Origin: Moraxella boevrei DSM 14165
GTDB lineage: Bacteria > Pseudomonadota > Gammaproteobacteria > Pseudomonadales > Moraxellaceae
Reading direction: 5' to 3'
Assembly (NCBI RefSeq): GCF_000379845.1
Contig: NZ_KB903810.1
Coordinates: 1-64,000 of the forward strand
Length of the DNA stretch: 64,000 nt
A program made the translations under genes and the position numbers. The notes under the pieces were generated by a model. The model worked only from the letters and a program-made list of their open reading frames with translations. It was not told the DNA's origin and made no database searches. Positions 25,285-34,685 of the stretch are shown one piece after another (within the stretch, counting starts at the first letter, position 1; each line of letters opens with the position of its first letter).

Positions 25285-28200
25285 TCACCGCACGGCACGC
25301 ACATAATGAGAATTATTCTTACGAGAATTATAATCGTAGTCATATCCAGAACTGAAATATACTCCCCATACAGAATCTTTGCTAAATGTATGTGGAGATG
25401 AAGACCAATACAAGTAACTTTGCTGACCGCTCTGAATATTACTTTGTGTATAAGTAAATATTGGATCAATTGCAGGATAGGAGCGACTGTAATCCACAAT
25501 ACTATGTAGTTCATCTAAATTTGGTAGTCGCCAGTCGCTGTAACCACAGTAGTTGCTGTTGTTGAGCTGTTGGATATATTGGTGGGTGTTGTTACTGTTG
25601 TTTTCACTACCTGCATCACCACCATTGGTTTTTGGGTCTGGGTTGTACCATGTGTAGGTATTGTCTTTATCACGCAGTCCACCGTCATCGGTTTTTTGTT
25701 CCCATGTCAGTCCTGTTACCTTGTCTATCACGCAGGTTTCATTGTTGTACTGACGTAGCTCATAGCTCATCGGTTGCCCTGCTTGTACTTCGCCGTCTTG
25801 CAGTAGCCCACGCCAGTTGTTGTCTAGTAGGTTACAAAAGGCTCTACTACTTCTCTCCGTACCGCAACGTGTGATACCTGTGGCGGTGAGTTTGGTGGCG
25901 GTTGGGGTGATTGGCGGTAAGGTTGTCGCTGTTACTTTAAATTGTTTATTAAAGATTGTGGTTTTACCGTCTGTCCCTACAACTGATAGATTGTAGTTAT
26001 CCGTTGCCGTGGCAGGAGCGGTACATTGGTAGATATGTTTATCCACCGCTAGGCTGACTTGGGTTTGGGCGTTACAGCCGTTTACGGTGAGCATTTTATC
26101 CGTGGGTAGATTTTGCCCTGTGATGATGAGTTCAAACGGTTGCCCTGTCGTAATTTGCTGTGGGGTGGTGGTGATATTGGTGATTTTGGTTGTTTTATCT
26201 TCTAAGACATTAAAGGCTAATGTCTGAGATTTTGCAGGTATTGGGAATGTACCGCCATTGGTTTTTCTAATGACAGGGGTCATTGTTAATTGATAGTCGC
26301 CTGCTTTGGTAAAGGTATATTGTAACACAGGCAAATCAGAATAAATGGTTTTATTCTCAGCTCCCAAAATACTAATTTGATAGCCGATGATAGATTTATC
26401 CAATTTATGCGTTGCGGTAAAATAAATGGGTTTGTTGATATCCACACGGTAGCTATCCGCTGTTAGTTTTGGCGGTCTGGCATATTTAATCAGCTGTGGC
26501 GATGTGATATTACCAAGTTCAATGGTGGCTTTGCTACCTGCTTTTCCTGCTAAAACTTGGTCTGACTTAGTTGCAATAGAACCTGCGTACAGTTCAATGA
26601 TGGTTTGAATTTTGCTTGGGTTCATAAGGAGTGTTTTATTGTCGGTTTTGTTGGCAATATTAATAATTGCTGAGTTCCAAGCTCGTATTTTTTGTGAGTT
26701 ATTTAGCTGATTATAATTGGGTATATTGGCATAGGTTTGGAAAAATAAATTACTATTACCACGCAAATCACAACCACGTAAGGCACTATCGCACAATCTA
26801 TCATTACCATTTTTGCCCAAACGAATATATTCAGCAATAAAAGCTTGAGCTGTCAAGTTTTCTTTTAAACTAGCGTTTGCCTTGCTGATTTGTATGATGG
26901 CAATAGAATAGTGAGCAATTTCAGTAATATGTTGATTGGCAAATTTTGTAACATTTTCTACGCAATCCGCCGTTCCTGAAATACCTACACCATAATTTAA
27001 AGCTTCCGCACAAGCCCCACCTGTTTTCATAATTTCACTAGTAATTTCAAGTGTATTGACCCAACCATTACGTACAGCACTTTCTTCATCGCCACGAACA
27101 TTATAACCTGTAGTAAATTTAACAATATCATCAACCATTTCTGTGCCAATTTTCATGGCATTATAAGTAGCATCTCTTTCTTGCAACAATCTTGCTATAT
27201 TAGCCCCACTTTTAAAACTGGTTAAAATAATATTTGTAATATCTTTTGCATCTTTTTTTAATTGCTCATTACTCATATGTTCAAATGAAGCATCTAAAAC
27301 TTTTGTTACAACTTCAACACATTTATCGATATTTGGTTGAGAAGTTGTAACCTTACATTCAGATGCACTAACTAATGCATCAAAAATAGCAGGTATTACT
27401 GTTTTCTTAAATTTATCTTTTATTTCCACACATTCAGCGTCTGACTTGCCAGAACACTGCCATGTTTGTGCATAATCTGATAAAGCACCCACATAATTGC
27501 CAGCAAAACCTAGCATTCTTTTCATGGCATTTTCTCTAGTTTCCGTTGATGTCGTAGGAAGTTCCGTTGCATATGCTTTCATGTATTTGGTAGTAGCTCC
27601 TATAGCATTTGCAACAATATTACTTTCTACAGCGTGTTTAATGCCTGCATGAATGGTTTGCTCATTGGTATTTTCTAAAAAATCACTGTGAAATTGTACA
27701 GCCGTGCTTCCTATATCTAAGGCGACATCTTCATAAAAAGCAATGGCTTGGGCTTTTTCACGACAAGTACGACCTTGTGTTGAAAATTTATCCTGCACAC
27801 CTGGCAAATAATACGTTGAATCTGCAATAGATGTACAAACTTTATTGCGATTAGCGTGCTGATTGGCTTGTTCTGGTGATACCCAAGTTTTAGCAAAACC
27901 ACCTACTTCTTCTGCATATTTTTTTAGACTATCTTGTACATATTCAGTTGGGCTTTTGAGTAAAATTTCTTGCAAACTGGTTGAGCCAACATCAACATCA
28001 AGAATTTTTTCTAATTTATATCTGTTAGCATCAGTTAACTGTATGCCATTTTCAGGGTTGTTATCACTGTCTAATATTTGCAAAGTTTGGGCGAGTCTTT
28101 CAACATAGCGTTTTCTTTCATCACTTCTACTACTAATCGTTGGCTCTATATCATAAATATGAACTTCACTTGTTGCTATTGCTTCACCAATATTTTGGTT

Positions 28201-28464
28201 ACCAACAAAAAATTCTATTTTTTCGCCCATTTTATCATAAAAAAACTTACCATTTTTATCAGTTACACCTGTGCGTGTCGCTGTTTTATAAGTAACGCCT
28301 TCAATTTGAGCATCAATCAACCGACCTTCATAAACGCTTGGGGTTTGCTGGTTTGATGTTTGATGAGATTTATTGACACTATTCCCATTACTACACGCCG
28401 ACAACGCCATAGCGGACGACACCGCTACCGCTAACAACGACAGATTTTTAGAACTTGGTTGCAT
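25285..28464 (-). CDS. Large lipoprotein with C-terminal DUF1566 domain
   Basis: A 1059-residue lipoprotein precursor: signal peptide and lipobox LSAC, with cysteine 24 lipidated and an Asn/Ser-rich linker after it. Residues 40-120 look like a carboxypeptidase-regulatory-like fold (LIDAQIEGVTYKT...GVTDKNGKF). Residues 150-660 are largely helical with paired cysteines and no recognised family. Residues 680-860 hold two Ig/IPT-like sandwiches. The last 150 residues are a DUF1566 domain (VTGLTWEQK, DWRLPNLDELHSI, YLYWSSSP, VWGVYF...YVRAVR). AAAGGAG precedes the ATG. It follows a beta-barrel gene by about 60 bases, which suggests surface display. The target or ligand is unknown. Confidence 0.82.
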   Translation of the reverse strand: MQPSSKNLSLLAVAVSSAMALSACSNGNSVNKSHQTSNQQTPSVYEGRLIDAQIEGVTYKTATRTGVTDKNGKFFYDKMGEKIEFFVGNQNIGEAIATSEVHIYDIEPTISSRSDERKRYVERLAQTLQILDSDNNPENGIQLTDANRYKLEKILDVDVGSTSLQEILLKSPTEYVQDSLKKYAEEVGGFAKTWVSPEQANQHANRNKVCTSIADSTYYLPGVQDKFSTQGRTCREKAQAIAFYEDVALDIGSTAVQFHSDFLENTNEQTIHAGIKHAVESNIVANAIGATTKYMKAYATELPTTSTETRENAMKRMLGFAGNYVGALSDYAQTWQCSGKSDAECVEIKDKFKKTVIPAIFDALVSASECKVTTSQPNIDKCVEVVTKVLDASFEHMSNEQLKKDAKDITNIILTSFKSGANIARLLQERDATYNAMKIGTEMVDDIVKFTTGYNVRGDEESAVRNGWVNTLEITSEIMKTGGACAEALNYGVGISGTADCVENVTKFANQHITEIAHYSIAIIQISKANASLKENLTAQAFIAEYIRLGKNGNDRLCDSALRGCDLRGNSNLFFQTYANIPNYNQLNNSQKIRAWNSAIINIANKTDNKTLLMNPSKIQTIIELYAGSIATKSDQVLAGKAGSKATIELGNITSPQLIKYARPPKLTADSYRVDINKPIYFTATHKLDKSIIGYQISILGAENKTIYSDLPVLQYTFTKAGDYQLTMTPVIRKTNGGTFPIPAKSQTLAFNVLEDKTTKITNITTTPQQITTGQPFELIITGQNLPTDKMLTVNGCNAQTQVSLAVDKHIYQCTAPATATDNYNLSVVGTDGKTTIFNKQFKVTATTLPPITPTATKLTATGITRCGTERSSRAFCNLLDNNWRGLLQDGEVQAGQPMSYELRQYNNETCVIDKVTGLTWEQKTDDGGLRDKDNTYTWYNPDPKTNGGDAGSENNSNNTHQYIQQLNNSNYCGYSDWRLPNLDELHSIVDYSRSYPAIDPIFTYTQSNIQSGQQSYLYWSSSPHTFSKDSVWGVYFSSGYDYDYNSRKNNSHYVRAVR

Positions 28465-28523
28465 AACTTTCTCCTTTATGCAAAAAAATTAAACCACTTG
28501 ATAAAACTCATAAAACTCAAAAC

Positions 28524-29321
28524 CTAAAGCGAACTTCTCACACCCAACAGCCAGCTTGTGTGTTTGGCTTTACCGCTTGGATATTGTAGGTCATCTTGAA
28601 CAAGGCTTTTGCCATACTCATTCACTTGATGCGTGGCTTCCCCCAATATCGCCAAACTATCACTCAGCTGATAACTGGCTTTTGCACCGACTTGCCAGAC
28701 TGTTTTTTTGTCTAACTCTTGTTCAAAGTTATGCTAGGGGACTTTGATGTCACTGATGATTTGTTTGCCAACATCTACCGATACTTCTAAGCCGATGTTT
28801 GGCGTGGCTTGGTATTGAGCGACAATCCCAGCCGATACGCTTCGCTGAGTAAAGCGTTCATCATACTGGCTAAGCTGTCTGTCCCAACGTTGGTGTTGTC
28901 CGCCGATGTTGGGTATGAGTTGGATTTTTTCTCCCACTGGTAGGGCATAGCCAACATTAGCGGATAACTTATACATGGTGTTATCGGTGATAGATTGATA
29001 AGGGATAAGCTGATTGCCTTGTTGCAAAAAACCGTCATAGTTGGTCGCCCCTGTCACGTGGGTGGCTCGTCCCTGTAACCATAAGCCTTGATGTGTGTGT
29101 TGGTAGCGTGTGTTAATGGCAAATTCGTGTATATCGGATTTTTCGGTGTTGAGAATGCCGTTGTCCACACGTTGATGGTTATCGTATTCTTGATAATCTT
29201 GTTGCATTAACCCTGTGGTAATGGATATAGTACGGTTGTTGGTTTGCCATGCTTGTGCCATACCAAGGTGGGTGGCTGTTAATAAAGCTACACCGATAGC
29301 AAGACGTAAAATTGTTACCAT
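28524..29321 (-). pseudogene. Outer-membrane beta-barrel protein interrupted by an in-frame TAG
   Basis: Signal peptide (MVTILRLAIGVALLTATHLGMAQA), then alternating amphipathic strands rich in Tyr, Gln and Gly, such as FAINTRYQHTHQGLWLQGRA and MYKLSANVGYALPVG, typical of an 8-12-stranded outer-membrane barrel. After 195 residues the frame meets TAG at 28734-28736. The same frame then stays open 69 codons with barrel-like sequence (VWQVGAKASYQLSDSLAILG, ending SWLLGVRSSL) to a second TAG. One nonsense change therefore explains the break. GGAG precedes the ATG of this start. The intact ancestor (265 residues) may have partnered the lipoprotein encoded next. Confidence 0.8.
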
Positions 29322-29395
29322 AGTTTTTCGCTCCGAAATTTTTTGTATATTTATACCATATTTTTCATGATAAATAACCACAAATTTATCAAAAA

Positions 29396-29413
29396 TGTCC
29401 GAAAAATCGGACA
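29396..29413. promoter_or_regulatory. Candidate operator, inverted repeat TGTCCGA-4-TCGGACA
   Basis: A perfect 7-bp inverted repeat with an AAAA spacer in the 199-bp region between the divergent barrel and HTH-NBR1 genes. No gene ends here, so a terminator is unlikely. A second perfect palindrome, TTGAATATTCAA, lies at 29440-29451, just before an AT-rich TATAAA-like -10 at 29466. XRE-type regulators commonly bind such sites in their own divergent promoter. Confidence 0.5.
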
Positions 29414-29520
29414 ATTTTTCATTATTTGCAAAAATTTTGTTGAATATTCAAAATTTCCATATTACTATAAAATAGTCTATTTTTTATCCAAAATTTCAAT
29501 TATTGTTGAGTTTTTTCTAT

Positions 29521-30222
29521 ATGAAATCCACTTTTGAGTCTTTACCCAAAAATGATAGCCCTGCCATGGATAACGTATTTTTGAATTATTTAAGACAATA
29601 TTGTAATCAACATAATTTAACTTTTATTGAGTTTTGTAAAAAAGTAGGTATTCGACGTAGCACAATGTACGACTTGATTGCTGTGAATAGTAATCCTAAA
29701 ATTGGTTATTTTATTCAGCTAGGCGAAGCAATGGGGGTGCATCCCTTAGTTTTACTCAATCTCAAATGGTCGATGCTCTCTTTTCACACTAAATCTGAAC
29801 AAGTAGAAAGCTTTAACAAACAATTAAATGATGCCAGTGCATTTATTGGTGAAACCATACCTGATGGTACAATTATGCCTGCAGGTGCAAAGTTTTCTAA
29901 GACTTGGACGATTCAAAATGTCGGAAAAACAACTTGGGAAGGGCGTAAACTTGTGTATCAAAATGCTCCCATGCAAAATCAATACCCAAACAGTACGTTG
30001 TTAGAAGAGCATCAACTCATTGTCGTTGAAAAATCAATCAATATTGTTAAAACCTTGCCACAACAAACCGTAACATTAGAGGCAGTTTGTATTGCTCCAA
30101 AGATTGCAGGGCATTATATTGCTTATTGGAAAATGGTGGATAATCATGGCAAATTATGTTTTCCAGATGGTGTCGGTTTATCTTTAAGCATTATTGTACG
30201 CACCGCTCAAGTTGCTTACTAG
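29521..30222 (+). CDS. Helix-turn-helix protein with C-terminal NBR1-type Ig domain
   Basis: A 233-residue two-domain protein. Residues 18-82 form an XRE-like helix-turn-helix (NLTFIEFCKKVGIRRSTMYDLI, then PKIGYFIQLGEAMGVHPLVLL). Residues 105-228 resemble the Ig-like domain of the eukaryotic autophagy receptor NBR1: DGTIMPAGAKFSKTWTIQNVGKTTWEG, TLPQQTVTLEAVCIAP, AGHYIAYWKMVDNHGKLCF. In eukaryotes this domain binds cargo or partner proteins; bacterial versions are less studied. The arrangement suggests a regulator sensing a ligand or protein. The ATG chosen follows a TTG-started extension of six codons; the Shine-Dalgarno is weak. The MATE-like gene starts 24 bases downstream. Confidence 0.78.
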   Translation: MKSTFESLPKNDSPAMDNVFLNYLRQYCNQHNLTFIEFCKKVGIRRSTMYDLIAVNSNPKIGYFIQLGEAMGVHPLVLLNLKWSMLSFHTKSEQVESFNKQLNDASAFIGETIPDGTIMPAGAKFSKTWTIQNVGKTTWEGRKLVYQNAPMQNQYPNSTLLEEHQLIVVEKSINIVKTLPQQTVTLEAVCIAPKIAGHYIAYWKMVDNHGKLCFPDGVGLSLSIIVRTAQVAY

Positions 30223-30246
30223 TTATCTTGCCAGCAAGTATTATTT

Positions 30247-31584
30247 GTGAAAAAGACGATTTTATATCACACTCTTGCTAAACAAACATTTGCCATTTGG
30301 TTAATCCAAATGATTATTTTGGTTATTCCTATGTTAGATACGTATTTTCTTATTGGTATCTCTAACCAAAATGTCGCATCGTATGCCCTAGGCAGTTCAT
30401 TTTATGGCTTATGGATTTTAGTATGTAAGGGGATTTTGCAAGGTATTAGCTTCCGTGTTGCAGTAATAGCTAATGTTTACAATCACGATAACCAACAAAA
30501 TTTAGCCATTCAATCGTTATATTTGGTTGTAATATTAACCCTTATTGCTTGGATGTTACTATATCTGAGCGGTATTGGCATACAACACCTGCCTATCAGT
30601 AATACTTTAAAGCACTTATCTTGGCAATACTTATATATTGCAATGTTTGGTGTTCCTGCTGTTCTAGGTGTGCGTGCACTGTCAGCATGGTATCAAGGTG
30701 TCAGTCTTGCAGGATTATTGGCAAAATGGTTTATCATTGGTATTATTATCAAAGTTTTTTTAACCAAACTATTCATTATGGGCGTTTTTGGTCAATATTG
30801 GCAAAATATTAGTGGCGTGGTTTTTGCCAATAATTTGATGTTCTGGTTTATATTTTTTGCGTTATTGATATCAATCCGCCAAGATTATCATGAGCATAAT
30901 ACCTCTTATACTACAACAAACTCAATTCATTATCAGCTCAATATTCATGAACAATGCCAAATTCTTCGCTATGGATTGCCTATTGGCATTGCTTATTGGT
31001 CAGAGTTTTCGATAGTTCCAATGATTACTAGCTTGATAGCCAGTCATAATGAACATCTACTAGTCATACACGAGATTTTATCCAGTGTTTACGATTGGCT
31101 TATGTCTTTACCAATTGCTACTGCATTAGCAAGTAGTATTTTGGCTAGGCAACTTTATCAATATAATTTTATAACTGCCAAATATATCAAATCATTATGC
31201 GATAAGCTATTAATCGGATTTTGTATCATGCTCTTTGGTTTAGTTTGGGCTTTTAAATATCAATGGCTATCCTTATATGATATCAATCATACCCAAACCT
31301 CGCTTGCCATTAGCATTATCCCAGTTATTTTACTACGTGCTATTGTAGAATCATTACAGACCTTATCTGCCTTTCATTTACGTGCAATTGATAAAGGTTG
31401 GTTGGTAGTTATCGTGAATGGGTTTAGTTTATGGGGCGTTACGATGTTAGGTATATACTGGCAAAGATTTTCATTATTAACTTTAGGTAGCATATGGCTA
31501 TTACTAAGCCTAGGATATATGATAGGTTGGCTAATCCTACAGCTTATCTATGATAAAATACAAAATCTCAACCCAAAAATCTAA
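30247..31584 (+). CDS. MATE/MOP-superfamily membrane transporter
   Basis: A 445-residue integral membrane protein with about 12 hydrophobic segments and little soluble sequence. The N-terminus (LIQMIILVIPMLDTYFLIGISNQNVASYALGSSFYGL) follows the multidrug and toxin extrusion pattern, in which an acidic residue in segment 1 is followed by an A-x-x-A-like stretch. The similarity is distant, and the rest is divergent from NorM. The GTG start lacks a strong ribosome-binding site. It follows the HTH-NBR1 gene by 24 bases, so the regulator probably controls it. Base composition is more AT-rich than neighbouring core genes, in line with acquisition. Substrate unknown. Confidence 0.65.
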   Translation: MKKTILYHTLAKQTFAIWLIQMIILVIPMLDTYFLIGISNQNVASYALGSSFYGLWILVCKGILQGISFRVAVIANVYNHDNQQNLAIQSLYLVVILTLIAWMLLYLSGIGIQHLPISNTLKHLSWQYLYIAMFGVPAVLGVRALSAWYQGVSLAGLLAKWFIIGIIIKVFLTKLFIMGVFGQYWQNISGVVFANNLMFWFIFFALLISIRQDYHEHNTSYTTTNSIHYQLNIHEQCQILRYGLPIGIAYWSEFSIVPMITSLIASHNEHLLVIHEILSSVYDWLMSLPIATALASSILARQLYQYNFITAKYIKSLCDKLLIGFCIMLFGLVWAFKYQWLSLYDINHTQTSLAISIIPVILLRAIVESLQTLSAFHLRAIDKGWLVVIVNGFSLWGVTMLGIYWQRFSLLTLGSIWLLLSLGYMIGWLILQLIYDKIQNLNPKI

Positions 31585-31628
31585 AATTATGCTAAAATAA
31601 CCCTTTAATTTTTTAAATAGGATTTGTT

Positions 31629-32183
31629 ATGTTAAACACCGCCTTTCGCACGTCAGTTTTCACTATCGCCTTACTTGGATTGACCGCTTGTCAAAGCACA
31701 AGCCTACCTTTTGCTAAAAAATCGGATATTGCTACCAACGCCCACGCCAGCCGTGTCGGTCATGTGAATTGGCAAAATTCAGGCAACAGTCCACTACTCA
31801 AACAAACCGATATCGCCGACAAACAAGCCAACCTTATATTTATCCGCCCTGCGAGCGAACTTGGCGAACAATCTGGCGTAAATATCGCCCTAAACGGTGA
31901 ATATTTGGTGAGTTTGCAAGGCAATCATTACACCCAAACCCAAGTGTGTGCAGGTTCAGCAAACCTAAGCAGTCAAATCACAGGCAAAAAATCTAACGAC
32001 TTAAACGCCCAAGCCCAAACCTTAAACCTGCACGCCAAACAAAACCATTATTTTTTGGTGAATGTGAACACTGATAATCAGACCATGATTACTGCGATTA
32101 CGCCTGCTCAAGCCCAAGGCTATATTGGCGATACCAGCTACCAAGCCCATCAAATCAGCCGTATTCAAGCTAATTGTCAATAA
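31629..32183 (+). CDS. Lipoprotein of unknown function
   Basis: A 184-residue lipoprotein precursor: hydrophobic signal (FRTSVFTIALLGL) and lipobox LTAC with the cysteine at 21. The mature part carries a beta-rich domain with NLIFIRPASELGEQSGVNIALNGEYLVSL, reminiscent of DUF2846-type lipoproteins (x-F-x-RP...V-x-ING). Two cysteines (QVCAGS and the C-terminal NCQ) may pair. It probably faces the periplasm from the outer membrane. A -10-like TAAAAT lies about 30 bases upstream, so it may have its own promoter, separate from the MATE-like gene. Confidence 0.7.
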   Translation: MLNTAFRTSVFTIALLGLTACQSTSLPFAKKSDIATNAHASRVGHVNWQNSGNSPLLKQTDIADKQANLIFIRPASELGEQSGVNIALNGEYLVSLQGNHYTQTQVCAGSANLSSQITGKKSNDLNAQAQTLNLHAKQNHYFLVNVNTDNQTMITAITPAQAQGYIGDTSYQAHQISRIQANCQ

Positions 32184-32223
32184 CTTTTAACAGTAACTTT
32201 TAACATTAAACATTGACCAAAAA

Positions 32224-32254
32224 AAAATCCCAATCTAGGACAGATTGGGATTTT
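32224..32254. terminator. Bidirectional terminator between lipoprotein and rplS operon
   Basis: A perfect 13-bp stem (aaaatcccaatct / agattgggatttt), 5-nt loop, with A- and T-runs on both sides. It serves the plus-strand lipoprotein gene and the minus-strand rplS operon. Confidence 0.88.
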
Positions 32255-32271
32255 GCTTTTTGGTGTACCCT

Positions 32272-32314
32272 ACCACCAAAAATCATTGCGAAATTTGCAA
32301 CGATTTTTGGTGGT
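32272..32314 (-). terminator. Second hairpin downstream of rplS
   Basis: Arms of 18 bases (accaccaaaaatcattgc / gcaacgatttttggtggt, one mismatch) with a 7-nt loop, 10 bases past the rplS stop. No T-run follows on the minus strand. It may protect the 3' end or act together with the next hairpin. Confidence 0.6.
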
Positions 32315-32323
32315 TTATCGCAA

Positions 32324-32701
32324 TTAGGCTTCAGTCGCCTTACGATATGACAATTTTTCTTTAATACGAGCAGATTTACCTGAACGCTCACGCAAGTAGT
32401 AAAGTTTGGCACGGCGTACATCACCACGGCGTTTTACTTCAATACCCGCAATCAAAGGTGAATGCGTTTGGAATGCACGCTCAACGCCAACACCGCTAGA
32501 GATTTTACGCACGGTGAATGCTGAGTTCAAACCACGATTACGTTTTGCGATAACCACACCTTCAAACGCTTGCAGACGCTCACGGTCGCCCTCACGTACT
32601 TTTACTTGTACCACAACGGTATCACCCGGTGCAAATGCAGGTACGTCAGTTTTTAATTGTTTGTTTTCAATTTCTTGAACCAATGGGTGTTTATTACTCA
32701 T
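32324..32701 (-). CDS. rplS: 50S ribosomal protein L19
   Basis: Located at the 30S-50S interface. Family phrases: [52 protein letters not shown] and [25 protein letters not shown]. At 125 residues it has a few extra C-terminal residues. GAGGAA precedes the ATG. Last gene of the conserved rpsP-rimM-trmD-rplS operon, 126 bases after trmD. Confidence 0.97.
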   Translation of the reverse strand: MSNKHPLVQEIENKQLKTDVPAFAPGDTVVVQVKVREGDRERLQAFEGVVIAKRNRGLNSAFTVRKISSGVGVERAFQTHSPLIAGIEVKRRGDVRRAKLYYLRERSGKSARIKEKLSYRKATEA

Positions 32702-32827
32702 GAGAATTTCCTCATTTATAGGGGGATATAGGCTGATAGCAACGCTAAAATTAAGCTAAATCGCATTTTCCCCGTTAGTTTTTATGTATTTCGTACACGT
32801 TAGATATCCGTCAAGTGGATAATGCTA

Positions 32828-33574
32828 TCAGTCATCCGACAACTTGGCATCGGCTAACCATTTTTGTTGCTGTTTATTGGGCAAAAAATCTTGCCACAAA
32901 TCAGGGCGGCGGTTTTTGGTACGTTTGGCTTGCTCAATAAATCGCCATTTGGCAATATTGGCATGATGTCCTGATAATAACACGTCAGGGACAATATTGC
33001 CCTCAAAATCAACAGGTTTGGTATATTGTGGACAATCTAACAACCCATCCACAAACGAGTCTTGCACCGCTGATAAATCATCACCCATGACATCGGGCAA
33101 ACGTCTTATCAAGCTGTCCATTAACACCATCGCTGGCAACTCACCACCTGTCAACACATAATCGCCAATAGAACATTCAATATCCACATAGTTGGCAATC
33201 AAGCGTTCGTCAATGCCTTCATAACGTCCACATAACAAAATCAATCCGTCATATCGACAAAAATCCAGCACCCCCGCTTCATTTAAGGTTTTGCCTTGTG
33301 GCGAGAGGTACACCACAGGACAGTTTTTGCCACGTTGCTGAGCTTGGTTTTTGGCAAACACAATCGCTTTTTGCAACGGCTCTGCCATCATTACCATGCC
33401 CGGCCCGCCACCAAAAGGACGGTCATCAATCCGCCGATAATTATCCGTGGTAAAATCTCTTGGGTTAATCAGCAAAATTTCGGTTTGTTGCCGAGCAATT
33501 GCCCGTCCTGTAATACCATATTGGCAAACGCTGTCAAACATTTGTGGTAAAATGCTAATCACGGCAAAAAACAT
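32828..33574 (-). CDS. trmD: tRNA (guanine-N1-)-methyltransferase
   Basis: Methylates G37 in tRNAs reading CNN codons and prevents frameshifting. A SPOUT enzyme with the trefoil-knot blocks [24 protein letters not shown] and [15 protein letters not shown], plus the N-terminal [12 protein letters not shown]. The catalytic Asp lies in [15 protein letters not shown]. It has 248 residues. Start [13 protein letters not shown] matches the family N-terminus. Third gene of its operon, with a 73-base gap after rimM. Confidence 0.97.
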   Translation of the reverse strand: MFFAVISILPQMFDSVCQYGITGRAIARQQTEILLINPRDFTTDNYRRIDDRPFGGGPGMVMMAEPLQKAIVFAKNQAQQRGKNCPVVYLSPQGKTLNEAGVLDFCRYDGLILLCGRYEGIDERLIANYVDIECSIGDYVLTGGELPAMVLMDSLIRRLPDVMGDDLSAVQDSFVDGLLDCPQYTKPVDFEGNIVPDVLLSGHHANIAKWRFIEQAKRTKNRRPDLWQDFLPNKQQQKWLADAKLSDD

Positions 33575-33647
33575 TCAGTTGCACCTAAGCGTTTTGCTTT
33601 TGTTAAAACTACTATTAAAACCATTAAAACATGGCTATTAAACTTAA

Positions 33648-34166
33648 TTAGTAATCAGAACCCCAATCCACCGTTATCATTTTTTCGGCTAAATTGACAT
33701 CCAAAACCGTTTGTTTGTGCCAAGGGATTAAACGCTCTTCGCTATCTACGCTGTCATCGGTCGGTTCAACTACCATGATAGCGTGAGCTCCCGTTTCAAA
33801 CAACTCTTTGACACGTCCCAAAATCACATCGTCTGTCTGACTTTTTACCGTCAAACCAACCAAATCTGCCCAATAATATTCATCGTCTGCCAAGCGACTT
33901 AAATGCTGTCTATCCGCCCACAAGGTTACGCCAAACATGGTTTCGGCGACATTGCGGTCGGGTACTTCGTTGAGTTGCACCACATAGCCTTTGCCCTGTG
34001 GTCGCCAATTTTTTACCGTTAAGGTTTTTTGTCCCAACGCCGTTTTGATAACCCAAGGTTGCATGGCAAACACCGCTTCACGGTCTTCGGTATAACTAAA
34101 TAGCCACAGCCAACCTTGAATACCATAAGGTTTCTTTAGCTCGCCGATTTTTATCAAGTTATCCAT
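33648..34166 (-). CDS. rimM: Ribosome maturation factor RimM
   Basis: Helps assemble the 30S head by binding S19. The N-terminal part has IGELKKPYGIQGWLWLFSYTE, and the C-terminal PRC-barrel has EYYWADLVGLTV, ELFETGAHAIMVV and LIPWHKQTVLDVNLAEKMITVDW. It has 172 residues, a normal length. Second in the rpsP operon, 39 bases after rpsP. Confidence 0.96.
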   Translation of the reverse strand: MDNLIKIGELKKPYGIQGWLWLFSYTEDREAVFAMQPWVIKTALGQKTLTVKNWRPQGKGYVVQLNEVPDRNVAETMFGVTLWADRQHLSRLADDEYYWADLVGLTVKSQTDDVILGRVKELFETGAHAIMVVEPTDDSVDSEERLIPWHKQTVLDVNLAEKMITVDWGSDY

Positions 34167-34205
34167 GATGACACCGTTTTAGCGTGTTAATTTTGCAACG
34201 CCAAA

Positions 34206-34463
34206 TTAGGCAGATGCGTTCTCTTTTTTGTAGGCTTTGAATAAGGCTTTTACACGGTCAGTTGGTTGTGCACCTTTGTTAACCCACGCTTCATAAGTTT
34301 CAATGTCAATACGAACAGGTACTTCTTGACCTTTTGCGATTGGGTTAAAAAAACCGATGTTTTCAATGTAACGACCATCACGTGGGCTACGTGAGTCGGT
34401 TACCACGATTTGATAAAATGGGCGTTTCTTTGCACCGCCCCGTGCTAAACGGATAACTACCAT
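34206..34463 (-). CDS. rpsP: 30S ribosomal protein S16
   Basis: Small-subunit assembly protein. [41 protein letters not shown] is the family N-terminus (first residues shown in parts: [27 protein letters not shown]). It has 85 residues. First gene of the operon; the 222-bp gap to hisA holds its promoter, where TTGTCA is followed at 16 bases by a TATTGT-like -10. Confidence 0.97.
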   Translation of the reverse strand: MVVIRLARGGAKKRPFYQIVVTDSRSPRDGRYIENIGFFNPIAKGQEVPVRIDIETYEAWVNKGAQPTDRVKALFKAYKKENASA

Positions 34464-34685
34464 AATGTTCTCTCTATGAATGTAAATTCAGTGGTTAGAG
34501 CCTAAAAAACCTGTTGTTTTTGTCAAAAAACAGGGTAAATAAAGACCCAAACGTGTGTATTTTCTGCTGTTAAAAGCGATTTACGCCGTTTAGGTACACC
34601 AAAAAGGACAATATTTTAACACATTTTTTGACAAATCACTAGGTTTTTTGTGTTTTTTTCAAACAACCCAACAAAATTTCTTTTA

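Noticed and set aside
24532-28464. CRISPR-like repeats
   Set aside because: The repeats seen are single inverted repeats, not regularly spaced direct repeats.
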